Part shown: piece after piece, positions 49,500-58,470 of the stretch
Numbering within the stretch: position 1 is the stretch's first letter
Layout: the number at the start of each line of letters is the position of its first letter
From: Diplonema japonicum
Taxonomy: Eukaryota > Euglenozoa > Diplonemea > Diplonemida > Diplonemidae
DNA length: 64,000 bases
Direction: 5' to 3'
Assembly: GCA_964019335.1 (NCBI GenBank)
Contig: OZ025666.1
Span: forward strand, 64,501-128,500
Program-made: the position numbers and the translations under genes
Notes under the pieces: model-generated
The model's input: only the letters and a program-made list of their open reading frames with translations
Told to the model about the DNA's origin: nothing
The model's database searches: none

Positions 49500-50216
49500 T
49501 GAGAAAAGTAGCCCAGGCAGTGATGAAAAGACAGGAGTGAGGAGCATGAGCGGGGAGGGAGGGGGCTGCGCAGAAGGAACCGTACACAGGAAGGGGTCCC
49601 TGTTTGGGGGCGGCCTTCCTCCGCAAGATCCTTTTGGGTAAAGTCCCTGAGAAAAGCGGCGGGCTGGGTTCGCGCTGCTTGCACCTCTCCGGGAGGCCAT
49701 CCCTGCAAGAGGGTGCGGGTGTGGTTTCTGCACCTGCGCTGTGCGGGGTTCGCCCCTGCTGCAGCGGCACCTGGAAGGGCGGCAGCGTGGGGCCCGTCGT
49801 GAAGACAGTCATGCAGCCACTGGGACCCTTGTCCCGCAACCTCAAGAGGGCTTATCCTCCCTCCCCGTGCTCCCGCTCTTTGTCTGCTGAGCCTGCTACA
49901 TCTTTTTTTTCCGTCCCCCCCACCCGCGCAGGAGCCACTAAGGACCTGGCTCTCCATAGCCTTGTCCACAGAGCGAATGCGGAGACCGTGGTCGGGAAAA
50001 GTACTCTCCAAACCTGCTGGGACGCTAGTGGGAGCCAATGAAGGGTGCTTCTTGCCTGAAGAGATCAGCACTTGGAGGAGTCGCAAGATTAGATCGAAAC
50101 TGAGAGATACCTAGTACTGACCATACCCCCTCCCTTTTTAGGGCATGCGGCTTTCGCTCTGGGAGTTTGCATGTTAATTTGAGTTTTTTTTGGTTTTTCC
50201 TGGCTTAAAAAAAAAA
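49500..50216. other. Single-copy sequence between duplicated units
   Basis: GC-richer than its surroundings, open on both strands (for example 49604-50041 + and 49382-50086 -), but no frame shows a domain or plausible protein pattern. I do not call a gene; it may hold further small RNAs. Confidence 0.35.
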
Positions 50217-50218
50217 AA

Positions 50219-50322
50219 AATGATGAAAATATATTCTGTCAGTGCTGGCACCAGAGCAGAGCTGCAGAGGGGTAGCACCCTTTGTGACCATGAGCACATT
50301 TTTAATATTCCGCTGCTGAAAT
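50219..50322 (+). ncRNA. Box C/D snoRNA-like unit III, copy 2
   Basis: Second copy of the 49362-49464 unit; TGATGA at 50221-50226 and CTGA at 50316-50319. Only a few differences from copy 1. Confidence 0.42.
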
Positions 50323-50600
50323 AAAAAAAAGAAAATTGAGATATTTTTTCAAGACACCACGGGGTGCAATTCTGCTGGGCCGAACGACCTCATGTTCCTC
50401 ATCAGCGGGAAACACCCCGGAGATGAGGAGGAGAGGTTGTGAAGAAGGCGAGAACAACGAGTGATGACCAACACGAGGCATTTGTCTGAACACCTTTTGC
50501 GACGATTATAAAAAACGTATTCTACCTTAACTTATCGCTGACGTTGTGTTGCCGAAATTGTTTTTGGTGTTTTTTTTTTTTTGTTTTTGAAAGATAGGCG

Positions 50601-50706
50601 AATGATGAGACACGAACCATGACTCCAGACAGGTTGCGATGTGACAATCTCAGCCTCATGCTTGAAACCGATCGAGTCAAACAAGTGCAGGATCAACCAC
50701 CTGACT
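50601..50706 (+). ncRNA. Box C/D snoRNA-like unit I, copy 2
   Basis: Second copy of 48781-48886; box C 50603-50608 and box D 50701-50704. The next 88 bp differ completely from the 161 bp at the same place in copy 1, so the duplicated blocks are separate modules. Confidence 0.4.
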
Positions 50707-50833
50707 TTCCTTCCTTTCTATTTCCTGTGTTGCTCATGGGACAACACATTGCGTGGTCCCTTACGATCGCTGGCCTTGTGTTGTTGGGTTGGATTGGGTT
50801 GTGTTTAACTTTTCTCTTTTTGCGCCTCTTCCC

Positions 50834-50943
50834 TTTGATGATAATGCACTCCGTTTATCTTTGTAGGTTGGGACAACTGAGCACCTTGTGTGTTGAAGAT
50901 GCTGCATCAGGATTATTATCTAGAAAACTGAGAAGGAAGGAAA
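50834..50943 (+). ncRNA. Box C/D snoRNA-like unit II, copy 2
   Basis: C 50836-50841, D' 50877-50880, C' 50894-50899 and D 50938-50941. All four boxes are conserved between the two copies. The duplication continues to about 51057. Confidence 0.5.
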
Positions 50944-51336
50944 GACCAATCGTGTGATGGAATTAAAAAAAAAAACAAGCTGGTCACAGCTAGTGGCAGC
51001 CCCAGCGACCCTCCATGGATCTGACCACCCGTTCCGACTCACCCAGATCACACTGTCTTGTTCCTTTTTTTTTTTTTTTTAATTGTAAAAACACAATACT
51101 GGTATTTTCTAATGTAACAATATTTATTGTCAAGACTGCAAACTAGTTGCTGGCAGCTTAATAATAAATGAATAAAAGATTTTAGGTAAAAATAACGCTT
51201 ATAAATTGAAGCGCCAAACTAATTTCCCCTACAAAGAGCGTCTTCCAATCCTGAAGGCAAAGACCTGGGGACCGAGAAGGTATAGATTATTACACAAAGG
51301 CGACACAACTTGAAAAAAAAGAAAAATAAAAGAAAA

Positions 51337-51681
51337 ATGGGTGCAACAGAAACAAAGGAAGTGAAGGTAGAGGAGCAGCCAGAGACAAAGGAGGTAGAAG
51401 AAGAAAAGGAAGTAGAAGAAAAGGACATTGCAGACGAGGACATTGTAGATGAGGTAGTTGACGAGGCACTTGACGAGGAGAAGGAACAAGTGGATGATGA
51501 AGAGGCAGAAGGGTTGGAGCTGGAAGGCAAGGGGGTTGTAGCAACGGACGTGAACCCCGCGGTGAGCGATGAGATGGAAAAACTAACCGCACTACAGAAG
51601 GCAGAGCACGACATCAACAGGCAGATCCGAGAAAAGCAAGAAGAGATACAGCAGTACCTGGCCTCGCCCCAGCGGGAGTGA
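51337..51681 (+). CDS. Small acidic coiled-coil protein
   Basis: 114 residues, one exon. Residues 5-65 are almost entirely Glu, Asp, Val and Lys (repeats of KEVEE and VDE), followed by a short helix (MEKLTALQKAEHDINRQIRE) and ending SPQRE. Function unknown. The spacer up to CCT5 is rich in C and T runs. Confidence 0.5.
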   Translation: MGATETKEVKVEEQPETKEVEEEKEVEEKDIADEDIVDEVVDEALDEEKEQVDDEEAEGLELEGKGVVATDVNPAVSDEMEKLTALQKAEHDINRQIREKQEEIQQYLASPQRE

Positions 51682-51849
51682 ATTTCCTCGCCCCCCCCCC
51701 CCCCCCACCCCATTTCTCTTTCCCCATATATATCGAACAGACTCCACCCTCCTTTTTTTTTCAATTCTTTTTTTTTTTTTTGCCCACCCCATTTTTCTTT
51801 CCCCTCACCTGCACACCCCACATGGTTACGTAGGAAGAAGAGAGCAAAA

Positions 51850-53641
51850 ATGGCATTGACATTCGATGAGTATGGTAGGCCGTTTCTGATATTGAAGGAG
51901 GAAACCCAAGAGCGAGTGAGGGGAGTTGAGGCGCAGAAGGCGAACATCCAGGCCGCAAGGACTCTGGCGAACGTGCTGAAGACAAGTCTGGGGCCTAGGG
52001 GTATGGACAAGATGATGGTGAGCCCGGACAGCGAGGTGACAGTGACGAACGACGGCGCCACCATTCTGGACTCGATGGATGTGGAGAACCCCATCGCGAA
52101 GTTGATCGTGGACCTCTCCAAGTCCCAGGACGACGAGATCGGTGATGGTACCACTGGTGTGGTCGTGCTTGCTGGGTCCCTCCTCGAGCAGGCGGAAGGG
52201 CTCCTCGACAAGGGCATCCACGGCACCCGCATTGCTGAGGGCTTCGAGAAGGCCTGCGAGATCGCTTGCGAGCACCTCAAAAGCATCTCTGACACGGTAT
52301 GGCACGTGGGAATAAAAAGTTAAATTACTTAAACGCAAATAAAACAGCTCGCCGTTGACGACACGGAATCCCTCCGCCAGACGGCCCGCTCCACCCTCAA
52401 CTCCAAGATTATCAACAAGTACAGGGACCACATGGCTAACATCTGCGTCGACGCCGTCCTTGCGGTATGAGATGAAGTAAGCCCCTACACATCACCCACA
52501 GGTTGCCGACACCGAGAGAAAAGATGTGAACTTGGACCTTATCAAAATAGAAAGCAAGCCCGGTGGCAGGCTCGAAGAGACCCAGCTCGTGCGCGGAATC
52601 GTGCTGGACAAGGAGATCAGCCATCCCCAGGTATGATTCATCTTTGTTTAAAAAAAGACTCAACAACAAAATTGAACCAGATGCCCAAGGAGATCAAGGA
52701 CGCGAAGGTGGCGATCCTGACCTGCCCGTTCGAGCCGCCCAAGCCTAAGACTAAGCACAAGGTGGACGTGGACAGCGTGGAACACTACCAGGAGCTGCAC
52801 GCTATTGAGCAGGCATACTTCAGGAAGCAGGTGGAGCTGTGCAAGGCCAGTGGCGCGACACTGATCATCTGCCAGTGGGGGTTCGACGATGAGGCGAACT
52901 ACCTGTTGCTGAAGAACGACCTGCCGGCTGTGAGGTGGGTGGGCGGTGTGGAAATCGAACTGCTGGCGATCGCGACGGGTGGTAGGATTGTCCCGAGGTT
53001 CGAGGAGCTGACCGAGGACAAGCTGGGCAAGGCAGGCATGGTGAGGGAGGTGTCCTTCGGCACCACAAAGGACAGGATGATGTTCATTGAGGACTGCAGC
53101 AACTCGAAGGCGGTGACGGTGTTCATCCGTGGTGGGAACAAGATGATCATCGAGGAGGCGAAGAGGTCCATCCACGACGCCATCTGCATGGTCCGCAACC
53201 TTGTGAGGGACAACCGCATTGTCTACGGTGGTGGGTCTGCTGAGATCTCCTGCTCCATTGCTGTCGAGGACGCTGCGGACGAGATCTGCTCTGAGGAGCA
53301 GTACGCAGTGCGTGCCTTCTCCGCAGCTCTTGACGCCGTCCCAATCACCCTCGCTGAGAACTCAGGCCTTAACGGTGTTGTCACTCTCTCTTCCGTGAGA
53401 GCTGAGCAGCAGGAGCAGAAAAACCCCTACCTCGGAATTGACTGCATGGAGAGGGGTACCTGTGACATGAAGAAGCAGATGGTTTACGAGACGCTGCACG
53501 GGAAGACTCAGCAAATGCGCCTTGCTACTCAGGTATGAAGGATGAGAAATATAAGAGAAAAAAAAATTTTTTTTCCCCTAGGTGGTGAAGATGATCCTCA
53601 AGATCGACGACGTTATCACGCAAGGCGAACAACAGCAGTAG
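51850..53641 (+). CDS. CCT5: T-complex protein 1 subunit epsilon (CCT5)
   Basis: Five exons: 51850-52296, 52348-52464, 52502-52630, 52681-53532 and 53582-53641; introns 51, 37, 50 and 49 nt; 534 residues, near the usual 541. One subunit of the CCT/TRiC ring that folds actin and tubulin in the cytosol. Clear group II chaperonin motifs: [43 protein letters not shown]. The N-terminus [16 protein letters not shown] identifies the epsilon subunit. The apical region and the late [10 protein letters not shown] motif (nucleotide-binding site) are intact. Strong codon bias matches high expression. ATG follows an AG at 51833. Confidence 0.95.
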
Positions 53642-54332
53642 AGGAGGGAAAAAAAAAATTATTAAAAAATTGTAATCTTGAAGAAGAAGAAAAGGAAAAA
53701 AAAAAAAATTAAAAAAAAAAAAAAAAAAATGAAGAGAGAGAAAAAACTTAACCCCCTTGCCTTTTGCAGTACCCTTAGATTTTGACTACTTTTTTTTCAC
53801 ACACAACACACCGCAGATTATGCAACCCACTTTTTTTTTTTTTTTTTTTGATTCATTTTTTTTTTTCCATCACTTTTTTTTTCCCCCAACCCTTTTTTTA
53901 ACGGTGACTCCCGCTCCTTGTCCCCCTTTTTTATTTGTCGTCCATTAGAGCTTTATGCAGTTCCAGACGGATTGCATTTTTCTTTGCCCCTCCTCACTTC
54001 CTCCTCATTCCCCTTTTTTTCTTTTTCCACTTTTTTCAAGTGTTTTCTTTTTCTTTTTCTTTTGGATTCTTGTTTATTCATCAAAAATTTTCACCCCCCC
54101 CCCCTTCCCCTCCCTTACCCCCTTACCTCACCTCATGTTCACACTTTTTTTTTTCACACGCTTATTTTCGCCCTTCCCAACCATTCCCTTTCTTTTCTTT
54201 CTTATTTCACCGTTTTCATTTTATTTTTTCTTTGCCCCTTCCTACTCTTAACAATCAAGTACTTCCCAACAGGGAAGGAAGGGAAAGACCCCTCCCTTCG
54301 GTCTGAACGAAGGGAGAGAGAAAAAAAAAGAA
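53642..54332. promoter_or_regulatory. Long pyrimidine-rich spacer before AP5Z1-like gene
   Basis: Starts with A runs just after the CCT5 stop, then about 500 bases dominated by T and C on the + strand. It ends with CTTCCCAACAG at 54272, an excellent 3' splice-site sequence 60 nt before the ATG. No gene recognised. Confidence 0.5.
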
Positions 54333-57041
54333 ATGTCGGCCGACGCAATAATGCAGAAGGTGAAGAGCAGCAATGGGTACATGCCAAACAAAGACCTAGA
54401 AAAGGTGCGGGCTGCGCTTCTAAGCAATGCTGACGGTCTATGGGAAGGCGGCGCTGCGGCCATGGGGAACAAGAAGACGGTGGACAATGTGGTGAGGAGC
54501 ATGATCTTGATGCGATGCCAGACGACGCCCCACGAGAAGACGACAGGAAGCACGTATGTGATGCAGCTGCAGATGATGGTGGACGCAGCAGTGAAGCTGA
54601 TCCTGAATAGCAAGACCGCACCGAAGACCACTATGCTGTGCATGCAGTTCCTTGCGCTTTGGTGCAACACGATCCCCGACCTCATCACGCACTATGACTA
54701 CACGAAGTACGAGTCCATCGTCACTGTCGACGCTTTCTGCAACCTTTTGGTCAACCTCGGGTCCACCCAGTCCCTTACCGAGCAGGCCCTCACCTTCTCC
54801 GTTTGGATCACTACGGCGGGGACAGGGAAGGGTTTCTCCCCCGTCCAGCACCTTGCGTACCCTCCGCTCCTCCACCTCTGCAACACACAGGAACAGCCCA
54901 CACCCGCAGCACACGTCGCCCTCGAAAAAACCCGTGAGTTCATATCCAAGCGTGTCCTCCTCAACACAGACATCAAAAAGAACACCGCCCTCAACACCGA
55001 CGGCACAAAGCTCAGCACCTCCGACATGTGGACTGTCATGAACACTCCCGTCAGCACGTCAGTGGGTTACACCGACCAACAGGAGGTGCATGCATGGGTC
55101 TTCGCCACCCTTCCAGAGCTGCTCACGCAAAACATGTGCGAACAGGCACATACCTACGCTGTGAACGTCCTCATGCAGATCGGGAACTACGGGCGACGAA
55201 ACTTCCTTCTCAGCACTCAGTTGGGCAGTGGGCTCGGTATTGCGTACGTGGAAGCAGCTGTGATACAGCTCATGAGCATTCTTGAGACGCTGGTAAAACT
55301 GCACCCCTCATGCAGCTCGGAGTTGGAAGGCGAAGTTATGGGGTTGTTCTTCCAGATGCTGCCGCAGTCAAGGAAATCAGCAACGCTCCCTCCACCGAGG
55401 TGCTTCAGCAACGTCGCTGGGTGGACAGGCGAAGACGCCATCACAAAGGCTGTAGTGTCTTCCGCAGGGACGCGAGGCGACAAGGCACCGCCCCCTGCAG
55501 TACTTTCATCGCATGTGCCTGCCGATTTCCATCTTGAGAACATTACAGATAATGTGGCCGCCACAGAAGGTGGCGAGACAGCACCCGTCCCCATCTGGAA
55601 GGGCAGTGTCTTCATCGCCATCCTTGAGTTCTTTGCCACCTCTGCTTCTGACACAGAGGCTGCTGTAGTGGAGGCCTTCTTCGAGTCCCCTCATTGGGTG
55701 TATTACCCTCACAACGTCACCTTCGCCCCCATGCTTTTTAGATATTTACTGAAGTATTCTAATAGACCTTCCTTCGCCAACGTCAGACAAACCTTGCATT
55801 TGAAAGCATTGCGTGTGACGTCTCTGTCCCCCCACTCGTGCGCCCCTTCGCTCCTTAAGCTTCTCCCTGCCCTCATCAACAGAGTCACCTACCTCGACCT
55901 GCTGCACAGAATTCTCGACCTTGGCTTGATGTCGCACCTGCAGAGCAAGCAAACAGTAGCGATCGATGGCTCAAACCTGTCGCAGGTGTTTGGGACGGAC
56001 CCCTTCCAGCTGGCGCTGGCGAAGGCGCTTTACTGCAACGATGCTTTCGATAACCCAGAGGAGTCGCCTTACTGTAGCTTTTGGTTGGAGCACAAGAACA
56101 GTGTCGAGAAATGGGTCTCGGAGGTAGAGGTGTGGCCACTGTCACGGAAAGCCGTCGGGATGACCAAGCACATCCCCAGACTGCTCAGCAAGTACTTCAA
56201 CTGCATTTCGTTCGAAGCAGAGCGCGACCCCATTATGACTGTCAACATCGCGGTGCTCATTCTACGAAGGTACCACATGCTGTGCATGCCTTCGGCATGT
56301 GCCAAGGAAGTACGTGCGTTCCTGCTGCAGCAGGTCTACACCTTCATCAGCAACACCCCTCAAATACTCGACCTCATCACAGATGAGCTGCTGTCGTGCG
56401 TCAGGCAGTATCACATCAGTAAAAAGTCTCACAGGTGCCTCTACCTCACAGGCTGTTCGGCTGTTATCTTGTCGCAAGGTGTCCTACGTGTGGTGAAACC
56501 ACCCAGCGAACCGAACCCTTCGATCCCGAAGAACGTGAAGGTCATCTTCTTCGAGCTGCACAAAGCGCTGTATGACGTGTTGGCTATTCTCTACAAGAGG
56601 GAGGTAGGAATGGTGAGGAGCATGTACACTGGAAAAACGCCTCTATTCAAAACTTCGGAAAGGAAGAAGTCGAAGAGCAACCCGAATAAGAACCTGCATG
56701 ACACACTTGAGGCCGCTTACACTGTGTGGGATGCGGTGGAGTGTATTGACTGCCTCAGTGTGGCAATGACCACCATCGGGATCCTATGCCCGGAGTTCTT
56801 GAACACTGCACGGACTTCATGTACTTCTGTGGCGCGTGCATCAAAGCATGGGGTGCTGCCCCCTGTATCTCTCACGTCGACCACTACGCTGCAGTCGTGG
56901 CTCTCACAACCTTCCCTTGCGCTGTCATCAGTGGTACGCCCTACGCCCCCGGTCGGGACGTCCCCTCTCTGCACTGATGCCCAGACCACTCTCCTTGGCT
57001 TGCTACCAAGACCTGCTCACCAGCAGTTCCGTGTCGTGTGA
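54333..57041 (+). CDS. AP5Z1: AP-5 complex zeta subunit-like protein
   Basis: 902 residues, intronless. Entirely helical, with the look of an armadillo/HEAT solenoid. The best resemblance I can place is the AP-5 zeta subunit: LLKLLPALINRVTYLDLLHRI corresponds to its segment of the type LLPALVDAGTALEMLHALLD, and later HIPRLLSKYFNCISF and LQQVYTFISNTPQILDLITDEL follow in the same order as in the human protein. AP-5 is an ancient, patchily retained coat complex acting at late endosomes with SPG11/SPG15. No other AP-5 subunit is in the window. The C-terminal 80 residues look less conserved. The ATG is preceded by an AG at 54272. Confidence 0.6.
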   Translation: MSADAIMQKVKSSNGYMPNKDLEKVRAALLSNADGLWEGGAAAMGNKKTVDNVVRSMILMRCQTTPHEKTTGSTYVMQLQMMVDAAVKLILNSKTAPKTTMLCMQFLALWCNTIPDLITHYDYTKYESIVTVDAFCNLLVNLGSTQSLTEQALTFSVWITTAGTGKGFSPVQHLAYPPLLHLCNTQEQPTPAAHVALEKTREFISKRVLLNTDIKKNTALNTDGTKLSTSDMWTVMNTPVSTSVGYTDQQEVHAWVFATLPELLTQNMCEQAHTYAVNVLMQIGNYGRRNFLLSTQLGSGLGIAYVEAAVIQLMSILETLVKLHPSCSSELEGEVMGLFFQMLPQSRKSATLPPPRCFSNVAGWTGEDAITKAVVSSAGTRGDKAPPPAVLSSHVPADFHLENITDNVAATEGGETAPVPIWKGSVFIAILEFFATSASDTEAAVVEAFFESPHWVYYPHNVTFAPMLFRYLLKYSNRPSFANVRQTLHLKALRVTSLSPHSCAPSLLKLLPALINRVTYLDLLHRILDLGLMSHLQSKQTVAIDGSNLSQVFGTDPFQLALAKALYCNDAFDNPEESPYCSFWLEHKNSVEKWVSEVEVWPLSRKAVGMTKHIPRLLSKYFNCISFEAERDPIMTVNIAVLILRRYHMLCMPSACAKEVRAFLLQQVYTFISNTPQILDLITDELLSCVRQYHISKKSHRCLYLTGCSAVILSQGVLRVVKPPSEPNPSIPKNVKVIFFELHKALYDVLAILYKREVGMVRSMYTGKTPLFKTSERKKSKSNPNKNLHDTLEAAYTVWDAVECIDCLSVAMTTIGILCPEFLNTARTSCTSVARASKHGVLPPVSLTSTTTLQSWLSQPSLALSSVVRPTPPVGTSPLCTDAQTTLLGLLPRPAHQQFRVV

Positions 57042-57114
57042 TCCCGTAGTGTACTGTTTGAGTTGCCTCTTTCCTAACTATCTTTTTCCATGCACACTTG
57101 CATCAATACACAGG

Positions 57115-58386
57115 ATGCCTCGAGGAAATGCGAAATGGCTTCTTTGTCTTGCGGGGGTAGTGTTACTGACGGTGTTCAGGATGCATAGTAGTGAGGCGGG
57201 TGACGAGGCTGAAGTGCGCGTTCTAAAACGTGAAAAACCGACGACCGTGAATGAAGTTCCGATGCGGCAAGAGGTCCCTACGAGTGAGAGGGAAAGCCAA
57301 AGCCAACCAGTGTCCAAAAGTGAAGTGTCACATGAAAAGAAATCCACTGAAGTTGCAGAAGTTGAGTCAGACGCCAGAGTACCAAAGACAGTGCTGCCGT
57401 ACCCTGAAGAAGTGAACGAGGCTGGCGTGGGGTGCAACAAAAGCGTGGTGAGCACAGGACCGCTAGGAAACTTTGAGTTCTGGGGGAAAACGATGAACAG
57501 CTCGTGGACATGCCCTACCAGCGGGATGAACAACCAGATGCAGATGCTTATGTTCTACCACAACTGCAAAGTGGTCCATGACAAACAAGAGCTACTATGG
57601 AGGGACATCACATGTTCGCCAACCGGTGGGGTTCATAAAAACGGTGGACGATACGAGGTTGGCAGCAAGAGCTACACCTACACGTGGTTCAGGTGGTCCT
57701 CTCTATTCAACATCACACAGGGTGGCATCTGCTACTCCGACAAGTACACATGGTCCATGCATCAGTGGTTAAAGGGCTGCGGCTTCACAGACTCCGCAAA
57801 CAAAGCATTCTACGCCACGCCGAACTACTGGAAGCAGCGGCACCTGTTCGACTTCAGACAGTCTTACTACACGGAAGTGGAGAAGTTCTTGGCCTCCGAA
57901 GGCTTGGATAAGAAACCATTCCTCGCAGTGCACCTTCGTAGGGGAGACTACGCGAAGTTCTGCAATGAGGTGAAACGGTCCTACAAGAAGCTACGATTGG
58001 CACATTGGAAATACGCAAAGTTGAAGGGTGCGCGTGACTTATATGAGAAGCATATGGACACATGCTCGCCGAGCAGGGAGAAAGTGGTAAGCGGCATAAA
58101 CAGGCTGCTCAAGCACCACGGGATCGAACACGTGGTTATGGCCACCACACACCCGGAGTACCGCCCGGGAGACGCAGCTTTCGAAGCCGACATCAACGGC
58201 AAGGTGCACGCCTTCGACGCCACACGCTACGAGATGTCAAAGGCCTCCTTCACGGCGGTCGACTCCATCATCCTCGCACGCGCTTCGCACAAGCTCCTCA
58301 ACCGCTACTCAACACTCTCCCTCACCGCAGTGGACCTCTCTGTTATTAAAGGTTGGTTCAACAATGAGACCATGTGGTTCTGGTGA
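57115..58386 (+). CDS. GDP-fucose fucosyltransferase-like type II membrane protein
   Basis: 423 residues. A hydrophobic signal anchor (WLLCLAGVVLLTVF, about residues 8-21) is followed by a low-complexity stem rich in Glu, Ser and Val, as in Golgi glycosyltransferases. The catalytic part starts near residue 115: TSGMNNQMQMLMFYHNCKV resembles the opening GxxNQ motif, and FLAVHLRRGDYAKFC is the HxRRxD motif of the O-/alpha-1,2-/alpha-1,6-fucosyltransferase superfamily, which binds GDP-fucose. Later MATTHPEYRPGDAAFEADI and AVDSIILARASHKLL fit the final motifs. The acceptor (protein O-fucose on EGF-like repeats, or glycan) cannot be told. The ATG directly follows an AG (57113); the open frame upstream overlaps the previous gene and is not used. 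Confidence 0.75.
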   Translation: MPRGNAKWLLCLAGVVLLTVFRMHSSEAGDEAEVRVLKREKPTTVNEVPMRQEVPTSERESQSQPVSKSEVSHEKKSTEVAEVESDARVPKTVLPYPEEVNEAGVGCNKSVVSTGPLGNFEFWGKTMNSSWTCPTSGMNNQMQMLMFYHNCKVVHDKQELLWRDITCSPTGGVHKNGGRYEVGSKSYTYTWFRWSSLFNITQGGICYSDKYTWSMHQWLKGCGFTDSANKAFYATPNYWKQRHLFDFRQSYYTEVEKFLASEGLDKKPFLAVHLRRGDYAKFCNEVKRSYKKLRLAHWKYAKLKGARDLYEKHMDTCSPSREKVVSGINRLLKHHGIEHVVMATTHPEYRPGDAAFEADINGKVHAFDATRYEMSKASFTAVDSIILARASHKLLNRYSTLSLTAVDLSVIKGWFNNETMWFW

Positions 58387-58470
58387 ACTTAATAAAAAAT
58401 TTTAAATTCAGTATTCGTTTCCATTATCTCCTTGCCACTCCAACAACGCACACAGGGTACCACAGGGCAC

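Noticed and set aside
49382-50086. 234-codon minus-strand ORF and 145-codon plus-strand ORF
   Set aside because: Overlapping open frames in a GC-rich patch flanked by repeats, with no motif or family pattern in either.
50619-50957. 112-codon ORF with a hydrophobic middle
   Set aside because: It spans two duplicated small-RNA-like modules, and in the other copy (48.8 kb) the frame is broken and the hydrophobic segment is absent.
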